Assembly: GCA_025531455.1 (NCBI GenBank)
Contig: JAMYHL010000146.1
Span: forward strand, 1 to 39,986
From: Apiotrichum sp. Y4204
Lineage: Eukaryota; Basidiomycota; Tremellomycetes; Trichosporonales; Trichosporonaceae
DNA length: 39,986 bases
Direction: 5' to 3'
Shown here: piece after piece, positions 19,309-29,508 of the stretch
How positions within the stretch are numbered: the stretch's first letter is position 1
Layout: every line of letters starts with the position of its first letter
Notes under the pieces: model-generated
What the model saw: only the letters and a program-made list of their open reading frames with translations
Databases searched by the model: none
What the model was told of the DNA's origin: nothing
Translations under genes and position numbers: made by a program

Positions 19309-22300
19309 ATGTTTGGCGTGTCCCTCGCGGACCGCCTCAAAGCGGCAGTAACGCAGCTCGAGGCGACCGGCAGCCAGCTGCAGGCACGCGCAATCAGCGC
19401 GAGCGAGAGCGTGCGCGCCAGTACGAACGCGAGCCCGCACCCGCCATCACGCCCCGGGACCCCGGGTTCAGCGGCAGCAGCTACAGGACCGAGCATAACG
19501 ACCACGGACACGACCGGCGCCCCGGGCGGTTCCGGTCTCGGGGGTCCCGGGGGTTCCGGTTCCGCACCGCGTTCCCCGGAGAAGAGCGAGGAGCACCGCA
19601 CGTACGCTGCGAGCACGTCGCAGCTTGCGGAGAGCGCGCTGAGCGGACTACGGCGTAGTTTTAATATGGCGCGTTCGAGCGTTGAGGGGTCCCGGCCCGG
19701 CAGTGCTGATATTGCGCGGGAGGGGAGGGAGAAGAGGGAGGTCAAGGAAGTGAAGGGGGAGCAGGAGGTGGCCTCGGAGGACAAGGAGGCCGAGGCCCAG
19801 AGGGCGGCCACGGAGACGGCGGAGGACACGGCGAAGGAGAAGGCGGAGAACGTAGAGGCCGAGACACCGGTATCCGAAACGAACCATGAGAGCAATCCAC
19901 CAGCGTTTCCGGAAAAGGACGCCAAGACAGAGGACAACCTCCCAAGCGTCTCAAGCGTGCCAAGTCCGCCGGAACCCGCCGAGGACGCCCCGCCGCCTCT
20001 CTCCGAGCCCGCTACCCCCGTTGAGACGGCAACGCCTATCGAGCCCCAGTCCGCGGCGGCAGAATCCACGCCTGGCGAGTCGAAGAGCAGCAAGAAGAAG
20101 AAGAAGAAGAATAAGAAAAAGGGCAAGGCGGCGGCGGATAAGGAGGAGGAAAAGGATGCGGTGAGCGGTGTGGTTGCCGCGCCTGAACCTGTCGAGTCCG
20201 TTGAGCCCGTTGAGCCTGTGGTTGAGCCTGTGGTTGAGCCCGTGGTACCCGTGGTGCCTGTGGTCGAGTCCGTGGCTGAGCCTGCCTCTGAGACCGCCGT
20301 CGAGAAGGCAGTGGATGCCGCTGTCGAGACCCCGGCACCAGCAACGAAGCCTGAGGATGAGCCGAAAGCCGCCGCAGAGACACAGTCTGGCGAGCCGGGC
20401 TCGCCGAAGAAGGCAGAGGACTCGACACCAGACGCCCGCGCGCTACCGGAAGAGACAACGGACGCCACCAAGGCCGCAATCACGACTACGGGTGTCGAGA
20501 CTCCCTCCCCGCCACCGGTCGTCTCGCCCAGCACGGAGGACGACCCTGCCAAACGCCTCGAGGACGTTGAGCGCCGCTTCAACGGTCAGCTAGATAATAC
20601 GCCAGGTAGCTGACATCCAGACCTCTCGAAACGCTACACCGAGCTGCTGAGCCAATCGCACTCTGCGAACAAGATTCTCAAGGAGCTGACGCCGCTCGAG
20701 GGCGGGATTGCGGATGCGGACGCGCTCGAGGGCTGGGTGCGCATGAAGAACGGCAAGGTCGACATGATCACGAGCGAGCTCACCCGGCTGCAAAACAAGC
20801 TTACATGTGGGTTGTGCGGCTGTAGTTTTAATGCTCATCCGTCCTAGTGCAAGAGTCGCGGATGGAGGAGGTGCGCGACACGCACCGGCTCGAGAGCAAA
20901 TCCCAAGCGGAGATGATTGACAAGCTGCGCACGCAGCTCAACACGGCCGAGGGTAATCTGTCGACCAAGGCAGGCGACCTCATGCAGCTTGGCCAGCTGC
21001 GTTCCGACCTCGCCAAGGCGCAGACACAGGCGCGTGAGGAGGAGGAAAAGCGGAGCAAGGCCATCTCCCTCCTCAAGACGGTGCGCCAGAAACTCGTAAA
21101 GGTGGAGAAGGAGAAGGAGGAGGTGGAGCGGGACCGTGCCGAGGAGCGAGCGCAGCGATCGCAGGCGCTTGCCGACGTCGAGAAGGTCAAGGCGGAGCGC
21201 GAGCGCGAGGCGACCAACCTCCGCAAGGGCTTTGAGCGCGAGATTGCGAGTCTCAAGGAGCGCAGTGCAAAGGAGCTCGCAACGAAGAAGGCGGCATGGG
21301 AGCTCGAGATGATTACCACCAAAGTGAGTTACTTTTATTCTGTGTACTAACCCCGCAGGCAGCGCACGCCAAGGAGCTCACGAACAAGGCCGCCAAGATT
21401 ACGGGCCTCGAAGCGACTGTCAAGGAGCTGCACGCGCAAAACGCGACGCAGTTCGAGACGATCCAGACGCGGCAGGCAGATGCGGAATCAGCCCGCTCCG
21501 AGATGGAGGTACTGCAGATGCGTACCAAGGAGCTCGAGTTCCAGCTGCGCGAGGCGACCGAGCGCCTTGCGCTCCTCGAAGAGTCTCCGCGCAGCGCCGC
21601 ACCTCAGGCCTCTCCGGTCCGCGAATCCGGCACTTCGGCAGCCGAAGTCGCCCGACTCGTCGCAGAGGCCGAATCGCGTGCCGACCAGCGCGTGCAGGAC
21701 ATGCGTGCGCGCGTCCGCACCCTCGAGCGGGAACGCAACGAGCTGGAGGAGGACTGGGCGAGCAAGCTCGCACAGCGCGTCAAGGAGCTCGAGGCGCTGC
21801 GCCAGACAATATCGGACAAGGAGGCCGAGGCGGCGTCGGCTGCCGCCGCGCGGCGCGAACGCGACGCGCGCATCGACTTGCAGGACGCGGAGAAGCGCGA
21901 GCTCGAGCGGCAAATGCTCGAGTTCCGCGCGGCGGCGGACGAGGCCGCCGCCGACGTCGCTGTTGCCCTCGAGGCGGAGCGTGCCGCGCGGGACGAGCTC
22001 GCGGCGTCCCAATCCGCCCTCTCGGGACTGCAGGCACAGCTCGACGAGGCAAAGGCCCTCCACGCGCAGCTGCGGCAGAACAACAAGACGCTACGTGACG
22101 AACTGCGAAAGGTCCAGAGCGCGACGCAGCTGCTCGAGCGCCAGCGCAACCCTGGTGTCGGGTACTGGGCGCAACCTCAGTCTGGCGAGGCGGCGGCCCC
22201 GCCTGCGCGCGCCCAGTCCCCCGGTTCCGGCTCCGAGGCCTCGGCATCGGCATCTGCGCCGGCTTCGGCGGTCGCCACCCCGCCGCGCCAGGAAGAAGAG

Positions 22301-22444
22301 GTCAACCTCGAGTATCTCCGGAACGTGATACTCCAGTTTCTCGAGCACAAGGAGCGCCGCGCCAACCTCGTGCGCGTGCTCAGCGTCATCCTCCGCTTCA
22401 CCCCGCAGGAGCTCCGGAGGCTCAATGCCAAGCTCGGCACGTAG
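19309..22444 (+). CDS. IMH1: GRIP-domain golgin (Imh1-like coiled-coil Golgi tether)
   Basis: Four exons: 19309-20584, 20621-20806, 20848-21323 and 21359-22444, giving 1007 aa. The N-terminus (MFGVSLADRLKAAVTQLEA) is a short helix. About 400 disordered residues follow, with acidic, Pro/Val-rich repeats (PVEPVVEPVVEPVV) and a Lys cluster (SKKKKKKNKKKGK near 262). From about 430 to 900 the protein is heptad-rich coiled coil (VERDRAEERAQRS, LEFQLREATERLALLEE). The last 55 residues form a GRIP domain: VNLEYLRNVILQFLEHKERR then VRVLSVILRFTPQELRRL. In the family this domain binds Arl1-GTP on trans-Golgi membranes, and the coil captures vesicles. Exon 1 reaches an in-frame TGA at 20611 unless a 36-nt intron (20585-20620) is removed. 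Removing it restores RRFNDLSKRYTELL. The gene is convergent with Lon, with 301 bp between stops. Confidence 0.88.
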
Positions 22445-22745
22445 GAGTGAGATCTGTAGAGCATGCATGAGATATAGAGCCGTTGTCACTGATATGGTCG
22501 GCTGTGAGGCTTGCTGGTGATTGTGGGATCCACACTGGTTTCTGTGCTTTAGTGCTGTTCGAGCCATGCTCATCTCCCAGTTCTGGCCCCCGCTCCACAC
22601 TCCGCGCTATTGCTCCTTGCCACGCTACAAGAGTGAGTGATGCATGCTATGCCAGACCCAATGCTATGCTTCTTTCCATCTGATCGTGGCTCTATCCTTT
22701 TCCTTCTGGTCCATGTCCTTTGTCCTTCTATCTCTTCCGCCGTGC
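22445..22745. other. Convergent 3' region between golgin and Lon genes
   Basis: 301 bases with no gene. ATGCAT occurs at 22463 (19 nt after the golgin stop) and at 22640 (101 nt after the Lon stop on the minus strand), so each gene has its own copy. Confidence 0.55.
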
Positions 22746-25700
22746 TTAATGCCGCTCGCGCTGCGGCTGCTCGTCCGGCTGGAGAGTCTCGCGCCACCGC
22801 TCGGCAATCTCGCTCCCGCGGAACACCTCGGCAAGCACCTGCCGCACGTCGTCGACAAACACAAACTCGATGCCGGCCTTTACGCTCTCGGGGACGTTTT
22901 CGTCAATGTCGCTCTTGCACGCGACAGGGACAATCAGCTTTTTGATGCCCGCACGGTGTGCGGCGAGGATCTTCTCCTTGAGCCCGCCGACGGGGAGTAC
23001 CTGGCCATGCAGCGTGATCTCGCCCGTCATCGCCACGTCCGGGTCCACCTTTGTGCGTGTGAACAGCGACACAAACGCGGTGAGAATCGCTGTTCCTGCC
23101 GAAGGCCCCTCCTTGCCGATACCGCCTTCAGGCCTGGATGTCAGTAAAACAGAAATCAACTCTTTGACTCACATGTGGAGATGGATGTCGCGGTCGTTCA
23201 TCGTGAGGTCGGCCTCGGACTTTGTGATGCCCAGGAGGAAGGCGTTGGCCTTGACCCACGAGAGGGCAATCTGTGCCGACTCGCGAATGACCTCGCCAAG
23301 CTTGCCCGTCAGCTGGAGGTTGCCCTTGCCCGGCATGGACGTGACCTCGATGGGCATGACGGATCCCGAGCCGTTGCCAAGGTATCCGAGACCGGTCGAC
23401 ACGCCCGACGGCGGCGCCTTGGTGTACAGCCGGTCCTTGTGGTACACTGGCGGGCCGACGTAGTCCTTGAGGCTGTCGGTGGTGACGCGCACGTGGATGT
23501 CCTCGGGAATCTTGAGCGGCTGGCGGACGTGGGTGGTGACGGCAATGTGGTCCGGCTCCTTGCCGTGCGTGTCACCGGGAAGACGCTCAGATGCGGGCTT
23601 GACGTCTGCCTCCTGCGTCTCAATCGTGCGTGTCGGTTCTTCGACCTCCTCCTTTGGCTCCGGGAGAGCCGACTCGCCGAGGTCTTGGACAATCTTGAAC
23701 GCCGCCTTGCGGTAGATCTTGTCAATGTGCTTCTTCAAGTTACGCACACCCGACTCGCGGCAGTACCACCGAATGAGGGTCTCGATCGCCTCGGGCGCAA
23801 TCTCGACATCGACATCCTTGAGACCCGATGCCTCCTTGGCCTGTGGCGAGAGATACTTTTCCGCAATGTTCATCTTCTCGGCCGAGACGTAGCCGTTTAC
23901 CTCGAGCACCTCCATGCGGTCGAGGAGCGGCGCGGGGATTGTCTCGAGGACGTTGGCCGTGCACACAAACAGGACGCGCGAGAGATCCACAGGCACGTCC
24001 ATGTAGTGATCGAGGAAGGACGTGTTCTGCTCAGGGTCGAGCATCTCGAGCAGCGCCGAGGCCGGGTCGCCGTTGTGCCCGCGGCCAATCTTGTCGACCT
24101 CGTCGATGAGAATGAGCGGGTTCTCGGTGCCGACCTTTTTCAGGGCCTGGATGGGCTTGCCGGGCATGGCGCCAATGTACGTCCTGCGGTGGCCCTTGAT
24201 CTCGGCAACGTCGGTGAGACCACCGACCGAGAAGCGGAAGAACTGGCGGCCGAGTGCGCGAGCAATCGACTTGCCGATCGACGTCTTACCGACACCGGGC
24301 GGGCCGGCAAGACAGATGATCTTGCCCTCGACCGTGCCGCGGAGCTTGCCGACCGCGAGGAACTCGAGGATGCGGTCCTTTACATCCTTCAGACCATAGT
24401 GGTCCTCGTCAAGCACCTGGGACGCGTGCGGGATGTTGAAGTTTTCCGGCGAGTGCACGCCCCACGGGATCTGCGTAAGCCAGTCGAGGTAGTTGCGGGT
24501 GACGTTGAACTCTGACGCGGCGGGCTCGAGGTGCATGAGCTTGTTGAGCTCCTCGTCAAACACCTTTTTGACGCCCTCGGGCATGGCGAGCTTGCCGGCC
24601 TTTTCCTTGAAGCGCTCGACAAGCTTGTCCTTGCCGTCGCTCTCCATGCCGAGCTCCTTTTTGATGCCCTTGAGCTGTTCCATGAGGTAGTACTCGCGCT
24701 GGCGCTTCTGGATCTTGCTCTCGACGTCGCGCGATATCTTGCTCTGAAGCTGCGCGTTGATGAGCTCCTTTTTGAGGATGAGCAGCGCCTTCTGCAGGCG
24801 GTCCTCAATGTTGAGCGACTCGAGCACCGCCTGCAGGTCGTGAATGTCGCCGGTGGACACAGCCGCCGCAAAGTCCGCGAGCTTGTCAGGCTCGTCAAAC
24901 ACGTTGGCCGCCGAGTTGGACATTGTGAACGACGCGACTGGAAATTAGCGTTTGTAATTGACCCACATCTCTGGTGACTCACTCTGCTCGCGGAAGATGG
25001 GCTGGAGCTGGGCAATCTCCTTGAAGACGGCGAGGATCTCTCCCATGATAGCGCGCACGACCTGCGAGTCCTTCTTGTGCGGCTCCATCTCGAGGTTGCT
25101 GACGTTTGTGAGGGAGATCTCGGGAACGAGCGGGTGGAGGAAGCCGATCTGGGACTGGGGTGTCGCATGCGGGTCGTCGTGCTCTGCGGCCTCGGCATCC
25201 TTGCCTTCATTCAGCGACTCGAGCTCCTTGCGCGTCTCCTCGATGGTAGGCACCTCCTTCTCAAACGACGCGACGTTGGCCTCGGCCTTGGGCTCGGTGG
25301 TAGCTTCGGTGGCCTCGGCCGACTCGCCCTCGACCTCGGCAGGAGGCTCGGGCGCAGCGGGTGCCGGAACAAGCTCGTCAATGCGGATACGGCGGTGGGG
25401 GTAGAGCACGGCGGTGAGCGTCTCGGGGCGGGGCTCGGCCTCCTCGGTGTCGGGCTGGCGGCTCGCGTCGGCGGACGAGAACACGCTCGTAATCTGCGCA
25501 AACACTCCAACAGGGTGCACCTGGTCGAGGTTGGTGATGACGTCGCTGTCGCTGTCGCTGTCCTTGAGGAGGAATGCGCCAATGTACGGCTGTCCGTGGG
25601 CGATGAGCTCGCGGATGGCCTTGATGACCGCCGGCGACGTGATTGTCACCGCCTTGTAGAACCCGGGGAACAGCGGGCGCCGCGTAATCGGCAGAGCGAG

Positions 25701-26249
25701 GACTTGCGGGTACACCTCGGGGATGGAGGGCTTTGCGATTTCCTTTGACGACTTGGAGTCGCCACCGAGCGGCGGCGGCGGCGGCGGGTGCAGTCCGCTG
25801 CCTGCGGACGAGCTCGCCGCCGAGCCCTGGCTCGGCGCACGCGGCTTGTCCTCTGCTGCGCGGCTCGCCTCTGCTTTCTCTGCCTCCTTGGTATCCTTCT
25901 CCTTGTCCTTCTTGTCCGTCTTCTCCTTCTGCTCCGTCTTCTCCGTCTCCTTCTCCTCCGGCTTCTCCTTTTTCTCCACCTCGGTCTTCTCGCCCTCCTC
26001 CCCCTCCTTCTTCTCCTCCTCCTCCTTCTTCTGCTTATCCTTATCCGCGGAATTGACCCACCGCTTGCTGTCCTTCATCACGCGCGCCGAGCTCGACAGC
26101 TGCCGCGTCCACGCGAGGTACTCGGCCGCGGCGCGTGGGGCCGGGAGCGGTAGTGATTTGGATAGTAGTGGCGGCGCGGCGCCAATGGCCCGGAGTGCGG
26201 ACGCGGCGCGGCGCGGCCCCGACCGGGCGGCGGCGCGGAGGGGGAGCAT
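22746..26249 (-). CDS. PIM1: Mitochondrial ATP-dependent Lon protease
   Basis: Three exons on the minus strand (26249-24983, 24937-23173 and 23133-22746), 1139 aa, close to the length of yeast Pim1. The N-terminus is Arg/Ala-rich without acids ([20 protein letters not shown]), a mitochondrial presequence. A highly charged Lys/Glu linker (about 70-130) and a Pro run precede the LON substrate-binding domain, which starts near [15 protein letters not shown]. The AAA+ module has Walker A GPPGVGKT at about 634-641 and Walker [10 protein letters not shown] near 698-705. The peptidase domain has EGPSAGTA with catalytic Ser near 1022 and GGLKEK with the paired Lys near 1065. All active-site residues are present. 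Lon degrades oxidised and unassembled matrix proteins and helps maintain mtDNA. Another charged insertion lies near 860-910 between the ATPase and protease parts, as in fungal Lon. Both introns are short (45 and 39 nt). Confidence 0.96.
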
Positions 26250-27337
26250 TGGTGTGTGTGTGTGCTGGTAATAGGGGATATGTGTATGTATGAGAGATTA
26301 TGAGATGTAGATGCGATGATAGAGATGGGGAAGAGAGAGATGGGAAGAGAGTAACGTCAACAAAGCAATGCAACCAACGCTTGCTCATCAACTTGGTGTC
26401 TCTCTGTTCGGTCACTGTCACTCACTCACGCGATGTGGAGGCGACACAAGGTGACGCCGAATCGAGGCGTTGGGATGGGATCGCGTAGCCCCGCAGCGCT
26501 CCAGCTCCAGCCAGCTTCCAGCGGCCTATCTCCGCCGAGCCGCCCCTCCGTCTGTCCTGCCTCCGAGGGCCGAATGTGGCACTTTTTTCTTTCTCTTTTT
26601 CACCGAGCACTAGAACCTCCCACGCCTTCTATGCATGCAGATGAGCACAGTCAACTCTACTCACCTGCTCTCTCTTAAGTACACGACACGCAAGCATCTC
26701 CCACTCGTCCTTCTCCATGCATGCATCTTTTCATCTTCCAGAGCATTGTCGAACGTGACAGAATACCTTCTGCATATTGCATAGACCCAAAGTCCACCAC
26801 ACAAACTAATTGGAAAAAAAAGGAAATAGTAAGAGTGAAGAAAGAGGGAGGGAGGAGAGCGGAAAAAGAGAATGGGGATAGAGATAAAAGCGACTTTTGA
26901 AATAATGCCCATGCTATAATTGAGAGTGTGAGAGGAAGAGTGTTACTGTGAAGAGGGAACTGGGATAAGAAAGAGCTATCTACACGGCAGAAGGAACTGG
27001 GAGGTAATGTCCGGAAAGTCAGAGAGTGAAAAAAGAGATGGATTAATGTCAAAAGCTTGATATGGATTGTTTTTGAGCGCAGAGAGAGGGAGAAAGGGAG
27101 ACAGGAGGGTGATTGGATTGGATTCAGATGCTAGAATGTAGGATGGAGAGGGTGGCGAGAATGAGAGAGAGAGGGGCATGGGCAGAAGCGATTCAATCTC
27201 CAGAATGTACTCGATGGGATCGATCCCCTTTGGCAGGTCGCGATACACTTGTCGCCACATCTTGTCGCCATTGGCCGAGGACCACTCGGGGAGCCATCAC
27301 AGTCCAGGAGCCACAGGCCACAGGTCTTGTCAGGATC
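26250..27337. other. Intergenic region between Lon and the 449-aa gene
   Basis: The first 136 bases are ATG-free on the minus strand, the likely Lon leader. Farther right, 26912-27175 is purine-rich on + and again ATG-free on minus. It runs up to an ATG at 26911 that opens an 83-codon frame (see findings). ATGCAT occurs at 26631, 26717 and 26721. The right end should be the 3' UTR of the 449-aa gene. Confidence 0.45.
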
Positions 27338-28756
27338 CTAGAAACCCTGGACCGAAGGACGAATGGTAGACGTGTCCGAAGAGCGGCGGCTGAGGCGGAA
27401 GAGCATCTCGCGGCCGAGGAACTCGCGCTCGCGACGCTCCTCCTCGAGGTCCTCGAGCTCCTCGACAGGGTCGTCCTGCTCCTCGAGGTCGCCACAGAAG
27501 ACAATCACGTCACCCTCAGACTCCTCGTCCGAGTCCTCCTCATCAGCAGGAGTGCAGGTGATGATGGGAAGCGAAAAGTTGGACGAGATGGACGAGTGCT
27601 CAGACTCTGTCGGCGAAGCGGGCGACGACGAGTTGGACCTGCGGTGCGCAACGACACCGTCGGCGGTCCACATACGCGAGTTCAGACGACGACGGAGCGA
27701 CTGCGGGGTTCCGGGGAGAGACCCGGGTAGAGACTGCTGGCGGGCAGAACGCCCGGGCGAAGACTGCGGCGAGTGCTTGGGGCTCTCGGGGGAAGGAGGG
27801 CAGACATTCGCAAAACCAGCAGCCGAGCTAAGAGGGGGCATCGAGTTGGGGCGGGCAAGACGACCATTGGTGCGCTCGCGGAGGAAGGGCGCGAGACGCG
27901 ACGTAGAGGGAGTTTCCGGGGTGGCAGGCACACCAGCGATGCGGAAGTCAAACGAGTTCCACTCGTCGGTGGGCGTCTGGGGACCCTCCGAGTCGTTCGA
28001 GTCCAGAGAGTCGGAACGACCGTTGGGGCGACGAGCAAAGTCAGGCGACGAGGCGCCACCACGCGATGTAGTCATCTTGGCCTTGATCTCGGCGAGCGAG
28101 GGAAGGCGGGTCAGAGGGCGGTGGTTGGCCTGGGAGCGCAGCACTTGGGAGGGACGCCCACCGGTGACATCGGACTGCCTGCGAGCCGGCACGTGAGCGC
28201 CGTCAACAGTCGAGAGACGCGAGAGCGCATTCTGGACCTCCTCCATGTGGGCAAGGGCTGGCTCCACGACAGAATCCTCGGGTGTAACGAGGATCTCCTG
28301 GTAAAAGTCATCGCCGGCTGCCGCACCGCCACCAAAGATAGAGTCAATGGTCATGTCTTGAGAGAAGCTTGTGGGTTTCATGGGTCTAACAGGAAGGTTG
28401 GCTATTGTGTCAGTGCTCCATCTCATCTCGGCCCGAAGCGGTGGATCAATCCCACTTGCTGTGTACTTACCCTTCTTCTCACGACGCTCCTTGGCGTGTT
28501 CGACAACGTCCCACAGGGGACGGCCAGCAAAGCTCGACTTGTGGCGGAGCCGAGGAAAGGTAGCAATGTCGGCGCCGTCGCAAGGGACATCCACGGGAAC
28601 AGTGTTCATCATCTGCGACATGGAGCGCGGGTAGGTCGGCGAGTCGGGTCCAGGCTCGAGGGCCGACTCTGCGACCGAAAAGGCGACCGACGCCATGTGG
28701 TTGGGAACAACCCTAGGGTCGATGGGGGCCCGGGGAGAATAAGACAGCGAGTTCAT
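27338..28756 (-). CDS. Disordered hypothetical protein with acidic C-terminus
   Basis: Two exons on the minus strand (28756-28471 and 28401-27338), 449 aa. I do not recognise it. The N-terminal 95 residues include the best-ordered block (DIATFPRLRHKSSFAGRPLW, then DVVEHAKERREKK). The middle is Ser/Pro/Arg-rich with many possible kinase sites (LPSLAEIKAKM, RRRLNSRMWTADGVVAHRRS). The end is acidic (DEEDSDEESEGDVIVFCGDL), then a charged helix (VEELEDLEEERREREFLGREM) and RLSRRSSDTS. Repeated R-x-x-S motifs suggest a phosphorylated cytosolic or nuclear regulator (inference). The 69-nt intron has no in-frame stop and is a multiple of three, so the unspliced reading is also open. I spliced it because the ends are canonical (GTAAGT; CTGAC ACAAT AG). 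The ATG at 28756 is the first after 752 ATG-free bases. Confidence 0.7.
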   Translation of the reverse strand: MNSLSYSPRAPIDPRVVPNHMASVAFSVAESALEPGPDSPTYPRSMSQMMNTVPVDVPCDGADIATFPRLRHKSSFAGRPLWDVVEHAKERREKKGKYTASGIDPPLRAEMRWSTDTIANLPVRPMKPTSFSQDMTIDSIFGGGAAAGDDFYQEILVTPEDSVVEPALAHMEEVQNALSRLSTVDGAHVPARRQSDVTGGRPSQVLRSQANHRPLTRLPSLAEIKAKMTTSRGGASSPDFARRPNGRSDSLDSNDSEGPQTPTDEWNSFDFRIAGVPATPETPSTSRLAPFLRERTNGRLARPNSMPPLSSAAGFANVCPPSPESPKHSPQSSPGRSARQQSLPGSLPGTPQSLRRRLNSRMWTADGVVAHRRSNSSSPASPTESEHSSISSNFSLPIITCTPADEEDSDEESEGDVIVFCGDLEEQDDPVEELEDLEEERREREFLGREMLFRLSRRSSDTSTIRPSVQGF

Positions 28757-29508
28757 GGTCACTGTTTGATTGTTTTGAAAGGAGAATAAGAGTGTTCGTT
28801 CAGGGGGTTGACGATTGTGAGACCAGCTCTGAGCGGTTGGGTTTGTAGACGGGGCCGTCGAGGCAGGAGGTTGCCAGAACCTGGAGACGCAACAACAAGG
28901 TTGTGAACGAAGAGATTGCGTCTGAAGGAATAAGCTGCTCCTTGGGAGCTAGCTGCACGAGAAGCACAAAGGTTGAGCGAAACACGGACTGCTCTTGATT
29001 AGCGACCAGCGGGGACGGGTTGGAAGGGGGGGACGAGGGCAAAGGTGGTGTGGAGAATGGGCTTTGAGGAGAAGGGCAATTGATACAACAACACCGGTGC
29101 TGGCACTCGGTGCTCTTTAAATGCGGAGAGCAGAGCGTCGAGAAGAGGAGGGAAGAAAGAGTTGCGGAAGGAGGAGTAGAGATAAAAGAGGAGGGAGAGG
29201 TGAACGAGAAGAGAGAATAGAGAGAAGAGGGCGTCGATCCAAGATTAAACCAAGGGAGAGGAGAAGAAGAAGGGGAACCAAGATGACAAGATGAGGATCT
29301 AGGATGCTCCGAGAAGGACACCAAAGGTATCCAGGAGGGGATATTTTTTCTCGGCAAACGAAGAGGGAGAAAGAAAGAAAGAGGGAGTGAGGGAGGGAGG
29401 GATGAAGGGGATGATGAAGGGGGATGGAGATGGCGGAAAAGGAGGCTGCAAACAGAAGAGGATGAGGATAAGGGAATACAGCAGATGAAAGAAGAAAGAA
29501 CTGATGGG
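28757..29508 (-). promoter_or_regulatory. Long ATG-free, pyrimidine-rich 5' leader of the 449-aa gene
   Basis: On the minus strand there is not one ATG for 752 bases before the start codon, although ATG is common on the + strand of the same stretch (for example 29281-29440). The minus strand is dominated by CTC/TTC runs. This mirrors the leader at 10910-11642 and fits a long scanned 5' UTR. Long frames here read as Ser/Leu/Pro strings and are by-products of the composition. Confidence 0.55.

Noticed and set aside
19251..20582. 443-codon minus-strand Ser/Gly/Thr-rich frame opposite golgin exon 1
   Set aside because: Antisense shadow of a low-complexity coding exon. No start context, splice logic or motif.
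20597..20620. A 15-nt intron 20606-20620 in the golgin
   Set aside because: It is too short to be spliced. The 36-nt intron starting at 20585 gives a coherent protein and keeps the same acceptor.
23175..24515. 446-codon + strand frame opposite the Lon gene
   Set aside because: It is exactly antisense to the conserved ATPase region of Lon, has a composition typical of antisense GC-rich codons, and carries no recognisable motif.
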